IMG/VR virus record: IMGVR_UViG_3300043411_001016
Coordinates: 1 to 34,161 of that record
DNA from: a virus
Length of the DNA stretch: 34,161 nucleotides
Strand: one strand, 5' to 3'
The notes beneath the pieces were generated by a model, which ran no database searches, was not told the origin of the DNA, and worked only from the letters and a program-made list of their open reading frames with translations. Of the stretch, positions 9,380 to 20,539 are shown piece after piece. The position numbers and the translations under genes were made by a program. Position 1 is the first letter of the stretch. The number at the start of each line of letters is the position of its first letter.

Positions 9380-10624
9380 ATGGTCATGACACGTCTCGGC
9401 TATATAGCCGTAAAAAGAGAGTCAACACTTGCGACAGCAGTGAAGCCTTCTCACTTTCTCCGTTTCAAAGACGGCGATCTCAAATATGCACAGGAAGTGA
9501 TTGAAAACAATCCAATTCAGAACAACAGGTGGAATGCTTTGAATGCAGTCACATGAAAGATCAGCACAGACGCATCATTCAACATAGATCTTGACTACAA
9601 TGAATGCGTTCATTTCTTGTCTGCTGCTCTCGGTGGAATGTCTTCCGCAGACATTTCTTCTTTGACAGATGCTTCAGTGTATAGACACACGATCACGTTC
9701 GCGAACAGTCTTCCTTCATTGTCTCTTGAACAGCTCAAAGGCGACGGAACTGACACAGCGACAAACCGCCAAAAATACGAAGTTTTGCGTGGTTATGGAG
9801 TGCTTGTCGATCAGATAAAAATCTCTTCTTCTGACGGGATTATCAATCTTGAAGTCGGTTTGAAAGCACACGGTGTGTTCTCTTCAGCTTTCATGATTGC
9901 AAATGCAGCTGCAGGCTCAAACGTAAACATCGCACTTGACACAGTTGAGGGCCTTGTTGCAACTTCCGACACAGTGAACATTTATGACGCAACTCCACAG
10001 AATGAGACTGACGCAATTGCTTCAATAAGTACAGCAAACAAGACGATTCAGATTGCTACTCTCGGGAATAGCTACACCGTGGCAAATGGTGGAAAGGTTG
10101 AACTTGTTCCACAGACTCCTTCATACGGAACGCCTGCACAAGTTTGATCATTCACGCATGCTTCATTCCAATTTGCAACAACTCTTGCGGGTTGTGCAGC
10201 AGCAGCCGAGGTCAATGTTGAAGACTGGGAACTCACTTACATGAACAATCTTGAAGAAAGATTCGGATCACTCCGTGCGTCTCCTTCAGTGATTGCACCA
10301 AAAGGAGCGAAAGCAACTCTCAAATTCACAAAGTATTTTGAGACTTTGGCAGATCGTGACATCTTCAAACAGATCACAAAGACTGCATGTTTGTTGACCA
10401 TAAACAACAACAAGATTGTCTCTGCGACAGATACGGGGAATGCAAAATATCAAGTGCAATTTGAATTGAACAATTTGAGATTCACTTCGTATGATAACCC
10501 GACAGGAACAGATGACTTGTATGCTGTTGCTGTTGAAGCAACTGTGTTCTATGACGATACTGATGCGCAAGCAATCAGATGTCTTGTCCAAAATGCAAAG
10601 GTTTGAACCGAGTACACTGCGTAA
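9380..10624 (+). CDS. Major tail tube protein
   Basis: 414 residues. The N-terminal part (TRLGYIAVKRESTLATAV, then FSSAF near residue 175) and the C-terminal part (VEDWELTYMNNLEERFGSL, then a beta-rich end) fit siphovirus tube proteins of the large phage_TTP type. An inserted beta domain lies between about residues 178 and 255 (DTVEGLVATSDTVNIYDA and following). It stacks in rings round the tape measure. Only 3 of about 25 glycines are TGA, again a low share for an abundant protein. It is followed by the tail assembly chaperone and tape measure, which supports the call. Start ATG 9380; the in-frame ATG two codons on is an alternative. Confidence 0.8.
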
Positions 10625-10650
10625 TTTTATTGTCTCACACACCACCACAA

Positions 10651-10986
10651 ATGCCAAAAGTACAAATATCTATACCACACAAAAGAGTTGAACTTCCTTC
10701 TTTCTCATGAAGCGAAGTTATTCTGAAGAAACTGACAGTCGGCGAACAAAGATCTATTCGCGAGAAATACGGCCTAACTTCAACAAGCAATATTGAATCA
10801 AAGGAGGCAGAGGACGCAATGTTTGAGTTGGTTGAAACGTGCATAGTCGAACGGAATTTGTACAATGGTGATGAAAAAGTTCAAATAAACAAAGAATCAT
10901 TGAATACTCTTCCGCAAGAAGACATTCAGTTCCTGATTGCAACTGTCATGTGAGTAAAGATTCCCGGACAGGAAAAAAACGAATAG
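10651..10986 (+). CDS. Tail assembly chaperone, upstream (G-type) product
   Basis: 111 residues, MPKVQISIPHKRVELPSFSG onward, mostly helical after residue 30. It occupies the place of the lambda G chaperone between tail tube and tape measure. The gene ends CAG GAA AAA AAC GAA TAG. The heptamer A AAA AAC (10974-10980) is in the right phase for a -1 ribosomal slip two codons before the stop, which would fuse this product to the next frame. The chaperone pair binds the tape measure and recruits tube subunits. Family identity rests on position, size and the frameshift signal. Confidence 0.8.
10974..10980 (+). promoter_or_regulatory. -1 programmed ribosomal frameshift site A AAA AAC
   Basis: The heptamer fits the X XXY YYZ rule, with codons AAA (10975-10977) and AAC (10978-10980) in the zero frame. 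After a one-base slip the next codon is CGA at 10980, which opens the frame to 11243. It lies just before the zero-frame stop TAG 10984-10986. Such slips make the G-GT type chaperone in many dsDNA tailed phages. Confidence 0.82.
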
Positions 10987-11243
10987 AGGCACAGAAGACA
11001 AAGAACACCGTCTTCGATAGCATGATCAGCGGAAAGACTGTCAACAACACTTCGCCTGAAGCACAAAAGGCAATACAGACATTCACTGACATTGCAATCA
11101 TGGAACAATTCGGACGAAGCTATCAGGACTTGTGCGAGTTGCCTTTGTGTCTATACGATGACGTAATCCTGATCCTGAACAAGCAGAACGAGAAGCAGAA
11201 ACAAATGATCGAAGAGTCAAAGAGAAAGTCGTCAAGGTTTTAG
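10980..11243 (+). CDS. Tail assembly chaperone, -1 frame extension (T-type domain)
   Basis: Read after a -1 slip at 10974-10980, this frame adds 87 residues starting RIEAQKTKNTVFDSMISG to the 110 residues upstream, giving a fusion of about 197 residues. The frame is open from GTG 10950, but that weak start inside the upstream gene looks less likely than the slip. The extension is helical and ends in a basic Lys/Arg tail (ESKRKSSRF). In lambda-type systems the T domain contacts the tail tube protein while the G part binds the tape measure. TAG 11241-11243 lies 14 bases before the tape measure start. Confidence 0.78.
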   Translation, partial: RIEAQKTKNTVFDSMISGKTVNNTSPEAQKAIQTFTDIAIMEQFGRSYQDLCELPLCLYDDVILILNKQNEKQKQMIEESKRKSSRF

Positions 11244-11257
11244 CATAAAGCACATGA

Positions 11258-12991
11258 ATGGCAGACAACAAAGTTCAGTTTCTGATCTCGGCGAAAGACG
11301 AGGCTTCTCCTGTGATTGAAGGCGTTGAGAAGAACGTTGACAGTCTGTGAAATAGTGTCGAGAAGAATCAAAAAACAGTCGGCGAACGAGCAAAAAGCAA
11401 TCAAGCTGCATTCCAAAAAATGGCGGTAGTTTGAGGGGTTGTCGCATGAATCGGGATTGCTATTGCGAAGACTAGCTTCGACGCTTTCTCTGACGCACAA
11501 GCTGAAATGGCAATCGTGAATCAGAGCCTTGCAAATTCTTTGGTTTGACTGAATGAGAAACAACTGAAAGCTGCGACATGATTCGTGACCATAGCAGAGG
11601 CGTTGAAATGAAGTGTCGTTCCTGCAATGGAAGCAGCATCACAGTCAGCAATCCAGTTGTGATTCGATGACGAAGCAGCGTCAACTGCATTCAGCAAACT
11701 TTTTTCTGTCACAAAAGACACTTGACTTGCAATGCAAGAAATGTCAATTGCAATGGATCTTGCAAGATATAAAAACATTTCACTCGAGGAGGCTTCACAG
11801 AAACTTCTCATGGTACATGCAGGAGCAACAAAGGAACTGAAATCACTGTGAATTGCAGTCGAGGAGAATGCAACAATCACTCAAAATTTGGCTTCAATTC
11901 AAAGGCAAGTCGCAGGCACAGCAGCCACGTTTGGAGAGACGTCAAAAGGTGCGGCTGAAAAGATGAAAGTCTCTATGTGAAATTTGCAAGAAGCAATCGG
12001 TGCGGGACTTGCTCCTGCTTTGACGCAACTTGCAACAGCGATCCTTCCTATTGTTCAAGGGTTCACTTCTTGGGCGGAAAACAACCCGAAGCTTGTGTCT
12101 TGAATTATTCTCGGGATCACAGCAGTGGGCGGAATAGTCGCTGCACTCTGAACGCTCGGACTTGTAGCACCGTCTGTCATTCTTTGATTTGCTAAATTCA
12201 AGATTGCACTCACAGCAATGAGTTGACCAATATGAATCTTGATAGTGGCAATATGAGTCCTTGCATATTTTATATACAAAAACCGAGACACTATTGTTGC
12301 GGCAACAAATGCCTTCAGCGCGAAGATGCAGAAGATTCGAGTTGACTTGAAGGTCTTTCTTGTTGACTGGTTTCTTGTCATTACGTGATTCATATCCGAC
12401 AGCCGAAATTCAATATACACGACAGCAACAACGATGCGGAACAATATATCTTCCATGATTTCAGGAATCGTGAACTGAATTGTTTCATTTATCAGCTGAT
12501 CACGTGACGCAATCACGTGAGCTTTTTCGAACATGCTCGGAGGAATATCAGGTGTCGCAAAATCTATTTTGAACGGTGCAATCGGTATCATTGAAGGGTT
12601 TGTCAATTCTGCGGTTGCTTCTTTGAACAGCCTGATCAGTCTTGCAAACTCTGTTCCGTGAGTATCTATTGAAAGCATTGCTCCTGTCTCATTCGGAAGA
12701 CTGGCGAAAGGCGGTATTGCTTGAATGTGATTCTTCGGTGATGCAGGCGGTGTTGTAACTGGTGCGCATGGTATCGACAAGGTGCCAACGATGCTGACAG
12801 CAGGTGAACTTGTTTTGAACCGCGCACAACAATGAAGTATTGCAGGACAACTACAAACTGGAACGCAGAAGGCTCCGACGATAGTTATTCAAGGCAACAA
12901 TTTTTATTGAACAGATCGTGAATTCATTGACAAGATAGGTGAAACAATCATGCAAGAATTCAAACTACATGCAGGATTTGCATCGTTTTAG
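11258..12991 (+). CDS. Tape measure protein
   Basis: 577 residues. The start MADNKVQFLISAKDEASPVI and a helical N-terminal half are typical of tape measures, the molecule that sets tail length and is ejected with the DNA. Hydrophobic segments follow at roughly residues 285-345, with ILGITAVGGIVAALGTLGLV and the glycine-rich IGILIVAIGVLAYFIY. Near the C-terminus VPTMLTAGELVLNRAQQ is the common closing motif of this family. About 25 of 61 glycines are TGA, the heaviest use among the long genes I counted, so in the standard code it falls apart. The modest length suggests a short tail, on the order of 90 nm by the usual 0.15 nm per residue. ATG 11258 is preferred over the out-of-frame ATG 11254. 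Confidence 0.88.
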
Positions 12992-13006
12992 CGGGAAAAA
13001 AACTTC

Positions 13007-15640
13007 ATGAACTTCAGGATCTATGCGAACGGTGTTGACGTGTCACAGTATGTGTGACGTAATTCTTTGCGCATAGTCGAGCAGTTGAACAACCGTGCAA
13101 ATGTCTGTGATTTTACAACGATCAATTATAAGATTGATCAATCAGAAATGGTCTATATATACGAAGGTTATGAGACAAGCGCAGCCGTCACAGCTTCGGC
13201 TGTCATTCCTGTTGTCGAGAATTACAAACGATTTGATCAGTTTGCTGCAGGCGATGAAATCATTGTTGATCCTGAAGGAGCTTGAAGAGCATACGTGACA
13301 ATTTTGTCGATTTCTGATACGAACAAAACAATCACGCTGACATCGAACGTCACTTTGGCAAAGGGAACCTTCATTTGACGCTTGATCTTCGCAGGGACGG
13401 TTGAAAGGAATCCTGACACACAGATTTGATATTCTGAAAACTTCGAATACAAGCTGAATGTTGTTGATCGGACCACTATGCTGAATAGAAAGAATGTTGT
13501 CGACGTGTTCGAAGAAATGTATTGACGTGAAATAATCGGAAGAATGATTTATTGATTCACTGCAACTGATTCAAGCATTGTCCTGAACAACTTCGATGCT
13601 GCATGGACTGAATCAGGAGTCGCAAGAGCGATGACAAACGAAACGACGGATCTGATTGAAGGGACTGCAGCACAGTCGACAGGAGCAACAGGAGCGGGAA
13701 CTGCGACACGGACAAAGACAATAACCAGTCAAGATATATCTGACGCAACTGACATCAGGTTGCGGTCAAAAATATGAGCTGCGATCTGAAACAAGATCAC
13801 GACAATGAAAGTGCGTGTCGGAAATGATTCGAGCAACTATCTTGAACGGTCTTCTGTGTACGTAAACACAACAGACGAAGAGTGTCGGAATTACGAAAAC
13901 TTCAAGATCGATCGTGCAACCGAGACGGGGACAGTCAACCTTGCAACTATAGATTGGCTTCAAATAGAGGTTGTCGCTAGTGCTTCAATTGCTGCAGGGG
14001 GAATCTTATTCGATGAAATCACTGCAACTTCAGGAGGTTTCTATTTGTTGAACGTGATCAGAGGAACAAGAACATTCGACAGAATAAATTGAAACTATGA
14101 CAAAGCATCGAACCTGATCGAGAACATTGCGAAGAAACAATCGCTCTTCCGAAAGGTCGACTATAACAGAAACATTTCAGTATTCGAGGCGAATGACACT
14201 CCTGCACCTTTCGACATAGACGATACTTCACAGAACTACGGTGATTTGTCAATCAAAGCAGACACGTCAATGCTCCGCAATCGTCAGGTTGTTCGTGGTG
14301 GTGAAGCTCCTTCAACCACACTATACACGCAGATCTTTGTTGCTGACGGGTCACAAACTTCGTTCACGCTTGACTACAAACCGAAAGATCTTGCAGTTTC
14401 AGTCGATACATGAGGAGGGTATGCTGCGAAAACTCTCGGGATTGAAAACCTTGTCGATCCGACGTCAGTTCAATTCCTGTACAACTTCCAAGAAAAGGTT
14501 GTCAGGAATGGTTCGCATGCAACACTCTCTGCAGGCCACAAGATCAAGTTCGTATACTATCCGTATCAAGCAGTCAGAGTGCGTGTTTCTGATCCGGCTT
14601 CGATTGCTACCATGGCAGCACTAGCAGGAGGAGACGGAATCTTTGACGGACCTGTGATCAATGACAATTCAATCACTTCGTTTGCTGAAGCAAGAAAGAG
14701 AGCAAGAGCAGAAATTGACGCATACTCGAATCCTGTGATCTCCGCTTCCTTTGTGACAGAGCAGGGCGGTTTGCATGCTTGACAAACCATAAACATCGTT
14801 GACGCTTCACGCAGTTTGTCGAGTGATTTCCTGATTCAGAAAGTCGTGAGAGAATCAGTTTCAGGAGCAAAATCTGTGTACAAAGTTGAGTGTGCTTCGA
14901 CAATGTTTTGATTGATTGAATTCTTTCAGTTGCTCTTGAAGAAGACGGATAGACTTGAATCAGATGCTTCTGAAATCGTGGACATCGTAGTCAATGAAGA
15001 TGAAACAATCACAATCACTTTTGCAGCTATCTTCACGCAATCACCGAACGAATTCCTTGCAGGATCCGTGAGAAAAAAAGTATATGATTTTATAGGCAAC
15101 AGTTGAACAGCTACTGCTTCTTGATTGATAGGTGCAGAGTGACAACGGAAGGCAGTATACACAGCGAACACAAACTGATCCTGCGGATTCGGAGCAAGCA
15201 ACTACAACACAGCGAAAAGTTTGTTCCTGAATGTCACTTCCTATACAGGATCACCTTCTTCACAGTATATGCTTGTTCAACAACACAACCTTCTTGCTGC
15301 AAAAGCTTCGACTGACTACAACGCGTATGCGTGGATTGAAAACCTTGTTTCTGATTGACTCACTGGTTGAGTTGGTTTCAGTTTGGTTGTTCAAGAACTA
15401 TCAAGTGCGCTTGCTGTACTGGCTACAAATACAATTGTCTCTGCATGGAATACGAAACAAGATTTCAAGCGCACAAATGTTCTTGCATTCACCACAAATG
15501 CAAGTACAACATATTTCAATATTGTTGCAAAAATCTCGGAAAGCACAGGGAAAGTCAGTTTGTCGAACATAGTGATTGAAGAAAATGAAGTTGAATCAGT
15601 AGTGAACGCAGGTGTCGCAAGCTTTAGTTCAGCATCATAA
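13007..15640 (+). CDS. Tail tip / baseplate hub-like protein
   Basis: 877 residues in one frame with TGA as Gly. The N-terminus MNFRIYANGVDVSQYVG, then SLRIVEQLNNRANVCDFT, is the pattern of distal-tail and hub proteins that close the tube and hold the fibres. The middle contains an RNLTKITTMKVRVGN-like beta region and a segment with YNRNISVFEAND and APFDIDD typical of hub domains. The C-terminal 250 residues are beta-rich with many Thr and Ser, like an adsorption domain. It follows the tape measure directly and overlaps the next start (TAATG at 15638-15642). The exact role (Dit, Tal or both) cannot be decided from sequence reading. Confidence 0.75.
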
Positions 15641-16242
15641 TGCAAGTCAAAAAGGAATTCAATATCATTTCAAACTATCGTTTCAGTGTTGTGCCTGAAG
15701 AGATTCTCGGTCGAATGCTGAAGAGTATGCACGGCGGAATAGTTTCCGACTATCTTGAAAACTTCAGAGTCAAAAAAGAGTTTGTGCATCTTATACCAAG
15801 ACTTTTTTCTGCATATAAACGTCTTTCAGAAAACCCATATTGAAAATATATAAGAGAATACCAAGGACACAACATCGTTCCTTTGATCCTTCGTGAAGAG
15901 TTCGCTTCCCTGATCTGCGGGAACACTGTGACACCTACTTTCGCAGCCAACTACATGGCTTTGTGAAGTGATAATACTGCAGCCACAAATGCGGACTTGT
16001 TGCTTTGAACAGAGACACTTCGCTGAACATTCACCGACAGATTCAATGTCGAAAATGTTGCATACTTGGACAAATATTTTTCTTCGGCAGAAGTTTGAGG
16101 AAACACATATCTTGAAGCAGGAGTATTCGTTGACGGAACAGCTTCAGTCGATACAGGCTACTTACTGTCAAGAATCATAATTGCGGAGACAATGACAGCG
16201 ACAGAGACTTTGACTATAAATTGTTCGTTCTCCGTCACTTAG
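15640..16242 (+). CDS. Tail tip-associated structural protein
   Basis: 200 residues. The ATG overlaps the previous stop (TAATG), so translation is probably coupled. The second half, ANYMALGSDNTAATNADLLL, then YLEAGVFVDG and a final TLTINCSFSVT, follows a pattern seen in many phage tail/fibre attachment proteins: a FTANYMALG start, an E-aGvF strand and a closing beta strand. The N-terminal 90 residues are helical. It probably sits at the tail tip next to the hub. A homing endonuclease gene begins 30 bases downstream. The specific family is not certain. Confidence 0.68.
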
Positions 16243-16271
16243 CTATACTTTTATGATCTTACAAAACAGTC

Positions 16272-16826
16272 ATGAAAAAATGAAGTACACATTCGGCAGA
16301 AACGATTGAAAAAATGAAATCAGTCGACAGACGACGAAAACCAATGCAGGGGAAGTTTCATTCAGAAGAGACAAAGAAAAAGATAGGAATATCAAGGACT
16401 TGAAAATGAACTCGGAACGCTTGAAAAGTGTGAGTCTTCAGACAAGATACTTTACTTATAATGTCAGAGTCTGCAAAAAAGAGGGGTTCCAACCATACCA
16501 AAGTATCACTTGAAAAGATGTCTCAAAGAATGAATGGTGAATGAAATCCAAGGTTCAAGCCTTTGGGATCAAAAAGATCAGACTGACACTGATATATTCT
16601 CGTAAAAACTTCTTGCGGAAATTGATTCAAAGATCGAGAATTTGAACATGTTCATATTATTGAATGTTCAATATGAAGAAAAATAAACAAAAGAACCGAG
16701 TGTGTTCATCACATAAACTATAATAAACAAGACAATCGTATTGAAAACCTACAACTTATGGCGATCAAGGATCATAAAATATTGCATCTAAAAGACAATC
16801 TTCATAAACATTTATTTACAAAGTAA
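16272..16826 (+). CDS. HNH homing endonuclease with NUMOD-like N-terminus
   Basis: 184 residues. The C-terminal half has the HNH fold: EFEHVHIIECSIGRKI at 123-138, VHHINYNKQDNRIENLQL at 145-162 and H168 and H172, giving the His-Asn-His catalytic set (H146/147, N155/159, H168). The N-terminal GKFHSEETKKKIGISRTGKG (27-46) resembles NUMOD3 DNA-binding motifs. It is a free-standing selfish nuclease lodged between two tail genes. About ten TGA codons, one at the conserved Gly of SIGRKI, show it is adapted to code 25 and not a recent arrival from a standard-code genome. Its stop is two bases before the next ATG. Confidence 0.9.
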
Positions 16827-16828
16827 CA

Positions 16829-18727
16829 ATGCCAAGAGTAAATTCGCAAACGCGATCAGTATGAGACGACATCACTGCAACAGCGTTGCAGGACATAAAC
16901 GAAGATCTTGACGATATTTATGCGAACGGATCTGATCGTCTTCGTGTATATAGAGCAGTCAGTTGAACTGCTTTGAGAGTCGACATCGGTGCAGGAGCAT
17001 ACTATGTCGGATCGACGCAATGAATCTATGCGGGGAGTGTTGACAATGTTGTTGTAAACGCTGCAACGAATTACGTCATGATCGACAATGCAGGAGCAAT
17101 TTCAATCAATCAATCTTGATTCACGGCAGGGCTTGGAAGACTTGCAACAGTTACGTGCGCGGGTGGAGCAGTCACAAGCATTGTTGTTTGGACAGACGTC
17201 GTGTTCGGTTGAGCTGCTCTTGATCTTACTGCTTTGACAGCAGACACGAATCCAAACAGAGCAAACGACAAAATCCTGACGTACGATGCGAGTGCATCAC
17301 AGAACAAGGCAGTCACGCTCGAGGACGCAATCAAAACAGCAACTGTGACATGTACTGCGTGAGAAAGCATCACTGCGGGTGATGTTCTCTATATGGACAT
17401 TGACGCAAAAGTATACAAGACCGTCAGGAAGTGCAGTGCGGTTGCACAGTTGTGAACGATCACAGGTCTTGATTCGGGAACGCACACAGGATTCTTCACA
17501 CAGTGCTGATACCTTTCAGATAATGTTGCAGTAACTGCATACAAGAAATCCGCGGACAATAAAGTCTATGCGTCAATAGCAACGTTCACGAGGTGAACAC
17601 CTTCTGTCTGAACAGAGTCGGGTGCGATTGGTGCAGCCTTGGAAGCGTCAGGAGGATTTGTGATGTGTGTTCTTTCCTCGACTCTATTTGTTATTGTTTA
17701 CAAGTTGGCTTCAGACGACAAACCGTATGGTGTAGCGTGTACTGTGTCTTGATCGACTATCACAGTCGGCACAGCGGTCAAGTTGTACGACACAGAAACA
17801 GTATATGCAGGCAATGGAGAAATGAGTTGTTGTAAGGTGTCAGCAACTTCTTTCGCAGCTTGATTCGTGAACGCTACTTCATTCGATCCACTGTGTGTAG
17901 TTGGTACTATCAGCGGGACAGTGATCACACCGGGGACCGCGGTTGCATTCAAGAGTGGTATTACTAGCAATGAACCAGTATTGGTCGAATATATCAGTGA
18001 CGGTGTGATTGCGGGTGCGTACGATGACTGATCTGTTTCTTATATCAGGCCAGCAACCGTCAGTGGTTCGACGATAACTATGCAGACAGAATCTGCATCA
18101 ATTACGTGATTGATCACATTCAGGGACCAACTCATTTTCGTTGAAACGGGACAACTGCTTCTTGTTGACGTAAGTACAAGCGGAACTACAAGGATCGTTG
18201 TTTTGAATATTGCAAACCAGTCAACTTGGGCGTTGGCTGTTGCCGTGAGTACGTTCTATATTACGAACGATTATGCTACAGCATGAGAAGGAAGCCTTGT
18301 ATATCTTGGAGACAGGAAGTTTGCTTGGGTGACACAAAAAACACTTGGCACAGATGCAAGGGTCAGGATCATGGAGTTCGGGCAAAACGATATGAAGATA
18401 TTGTTCGACACGACAGTTGCAGGGACAATGACAATGCTTTCTGCCTGCAAACTCACAACTGCACAGGACAAAATGATGTTTGTGTACGAATCAGGTGCTG
18501 ACATGAGATATTCTTTGTACTGGAACACAGAAAAACAATTCTTCGGTGTTGCGTGGGAAAACGCGTCTGCTGCTGCTTCAGTGCAAGTTGTGTTCAGTTG
18601 AGTGGCTACAATCAGCGGTTTGACAGCTTGACTTCCATACTTTGTTTGAGACGCAGGAGCTGTTGCAACGACTGGAACATATAGAATCGGGGTTGCGAAA
18701 ACTACGGGAACGCTTTTGATCAACTAG
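16829..18727 (+). CDS. Tail fibre / receptor-binding protein
   Basis: 632 residues. An N-terminal attachment part (MPRVNSQTRSVGDDITATAL, then an Ala/Gly-rich beta region) is followed from about residue 270 by beta repeats, each with a turn like SGSTITVGTAV or SGTVITPGTAV and a spaced aromatic, resembling blades of a propeller. The end, GLTAGLPYFVGDAGAV then YRIGVAKTTGTLLIN, matches the C-terminal tip domain of many phage fibres. It likely binds the cell surface. TGA use is high. The adjacent HNH gene may once have moved with it. Receptor and exact fold are unknown. Confidence 0.72.
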
Positions 18728-18753
18728 GTATTTATTTTTCAATCAAAAATCAC

Positions 18754-19113
18754 ATGGATCGAAAAGTTTCGAGAGGGGACAAGTTCACAACTCCGATCAC
18801 AGTCACGGATCAAGACGATGTTGCAATTGATCTGACAGGTGCAACAATCTTTTTCATTGTAAGGACAACAAAAACTCCTGACGTGAGCGATACTGACGAC
18901 AACGATTCGACAGTTTTGTTCTATGTCACGCAAGCTTCACACACAACACCTTTGTCAGGGATCAGTTCGATCGCATTTACAAGCGCAAACCTTACGCAGA
19001 CGCCGTGAACGTACTTTTATGAATTGCAGATCAAGTTCAGTAATGGAGACATAAGAACAGCGGACGTTGGGAAATTTACGATTTTAGCTGATCTTAACCG
19101 TCGCACAACATAA
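18754..19113 (+). CDS. Baseplate upper-protein-like (BppU N-terminal type) domain protein
   Basis: 119 residues. It starts MDRKVSRGDKFTTPITVTDQ and continues with AIDLTGATIFFIVRTT, the pattern of the immunoglobulin-like BppU N-terminal domain: RGDtf...DLtGatv.f.v. These domains anchor receptor-binding proteins to the tail tip. TAA 19111-19113 overlaps the next ATG (TAATG). GTATTTATTTTTC precedes the start. Confidence 0.75.
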
Positions 19114-19838
19114 TGACTGAAACAATCAAAGCGGTATTTGAAACGACCGAGATCAAGATCAAGTTTCCATGAACTCAAGGTGTTCCGGGCGGTCAAGGTG
19201 ATACGTGAGAAACTTGACCGACTTGACCTGCTTGAATGAATCGACAAGGTGCTTGGAGTGCTGTCACCGCGTATGTTATAGATGACGCAGTTTCTTTGAA
19301 CGGGTCTTCTTATATTTGTATATTATGAAATACGAATCAGACTCCTCCGAACGCTACATATTGGCAGGTTTTGGCAAGTAAGTGAGACACGGGGAACACT
19401 GGAGCAACTGGTGCAACGGGGAACACTGGAGCAACTGGTGCAACGGGGAACACTGGAGCAACTGGTGCAACGGGGAACACTGGAGCAACTGGTGCAACAG
19501 GGACAGGTGTTGACTCATTCTTCACAACGACAAGTGTCACAACTTCAGCAACACCAACTCCAACAGGTGGAACGCAATTCAATGAATACTATTTGACAGC
19601 ATTGGCGGAGAGTGCAACTTTCGCAGCTCCTTCGTGAACGCCAGTGAATGGCTACAGACTTATGATAAGAATAAAAGACAACAACACCGCAAGACCTTTA
19701 GCTTTCAATGCAATCTATAGAGCAGTCGGAATCACGTTTCCAACAACAACAGTATTATGAAAAACAACTTATTTGCTTTGCATCTATAACAGCGCAGATA
19801 CTAAACGAGACGGTGTAGCTTTAGCACAACAAGCATAA
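19113..19838 (+). CDS. Collagen-like tail fibre protein with carbohydrate-binding module
   Basis: 241 residues. A short Gly-X-Y run, [20 protein letters not shown] onward, has its first Gly and four others coded by TGA, direct proof of the code. Next is a module with [20 protein letters not shown] and a closing W, like chitin/cellulose-binding CBM5/12 domains. A second collagen stretch is made of four identical 27-base units, each coding TGNTGATGA. The C-terminal 95 residues form a beta-rich head. Triple-helical Gly-X-Y shafts are common in phage fibres. It sits between the BppU-like anchor and a lectin-like protein, so all three may form one adsorption device. Confidence 0.82.
19389..19496 (+). 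repeat. Four tandem 27-bp collagen-coding units
   Basis: Identical units at 19389-19415, 19416-19442, 19443-19469 and 19470-19496, each coding nine residues (three Gly-X-Y triplets). Glycines here are GGG, GGA and GGT, never TGA, unlike the first collagen segment of the same gene. Identity of all four copies points to recent slippage expansion; copy number may vary between strains. Confidence 0.95.
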
Positions 19839-19839
19839 A

Positions 19840-20535
19840 ATGGCTTTATCTGACGGATTAGTTGCAGCGTGGAATTTTGACGAGAGTAGTGGAAACGCTG
19901 TTGACAGTATAGGTGGTTTTACGCTTGTCAACACAAATACTTGCACGTACGATGCTTGACTTATTGGTAATGGTGTCAATACACACCCGACTTGAAACAA
20001 ATATCTGACTGTCGCAAGCAACTTGTGATTGAATTGAAGCTCACAACCTTGGACGGTGGCAATGTGGATAAAGCCAAATGGTAATATAGGGACGCAACAA
20101 TGTTTCATAAACCGAGTTGACTACACATATAGAGTTTATAGCTATCTTGAACGGTATTCAGGTGCTTGTAGACTTATTCGTGTAAGAGGAGGAATTGCAG
20201 CAGATGTATGTAGCAAAACGCAAACATTCAATGATGCAACTTTGTATCACATTGTTGGCAGATATGACGGAACAACTCTCAATCTCAAAATAAATGATTG
20301 AACAGCAACAACAATCGGCTCTGTTGGTAATGGTGCTTGAAGTGGGTATCGAAACGAGACGGCAATTTGAGCATACACTGCTTGAGGAGGAGTAAATCAC
20401 AGAGGGAAAAATGACGCTATACAGGTGCGGAACAGAAGTATATCTGATGCTGAAGTAACCGAAGATTATAATGCTTGAGCAGGCAGACAAGTTCCATTTA
20501 CAACGCCAAACTCCAACTTTTTATTCTATATGTAA
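19840..20535 (+). CDS. LamG / concanavalin A-like lectin-fold protein
   Basis: 231 residues. It starts MALSDGLVAAWNFDESSGNA, then GLIGNGV, QPWTVAMWIKPNG and HIVGRYDGTTLNLKIND, the strand order of LamG_3-type jelly-roll domains, in which DGLVAYW-FDE and W--W-KP are standard. It probably binds glycans on the host or on the host's own prey surface. A single domain fills almost the whole protein. About ten TGA glycines. It begins one base after the collagen-like gene ends. Confidence 0.82.
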
Positions 20536-20539
20536 CCAA

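Noticed and set aside
12055-12780. Minus-strand open frame of about 240 codons
   Set aside because: It is antisense to the tape measure gene, which is clearly real, and shows no family pattern.
19389-19496. Regular repeats resembling a CRISPR array
   Set aside because: The units are contiguous without spacers and encode collagen triplets.
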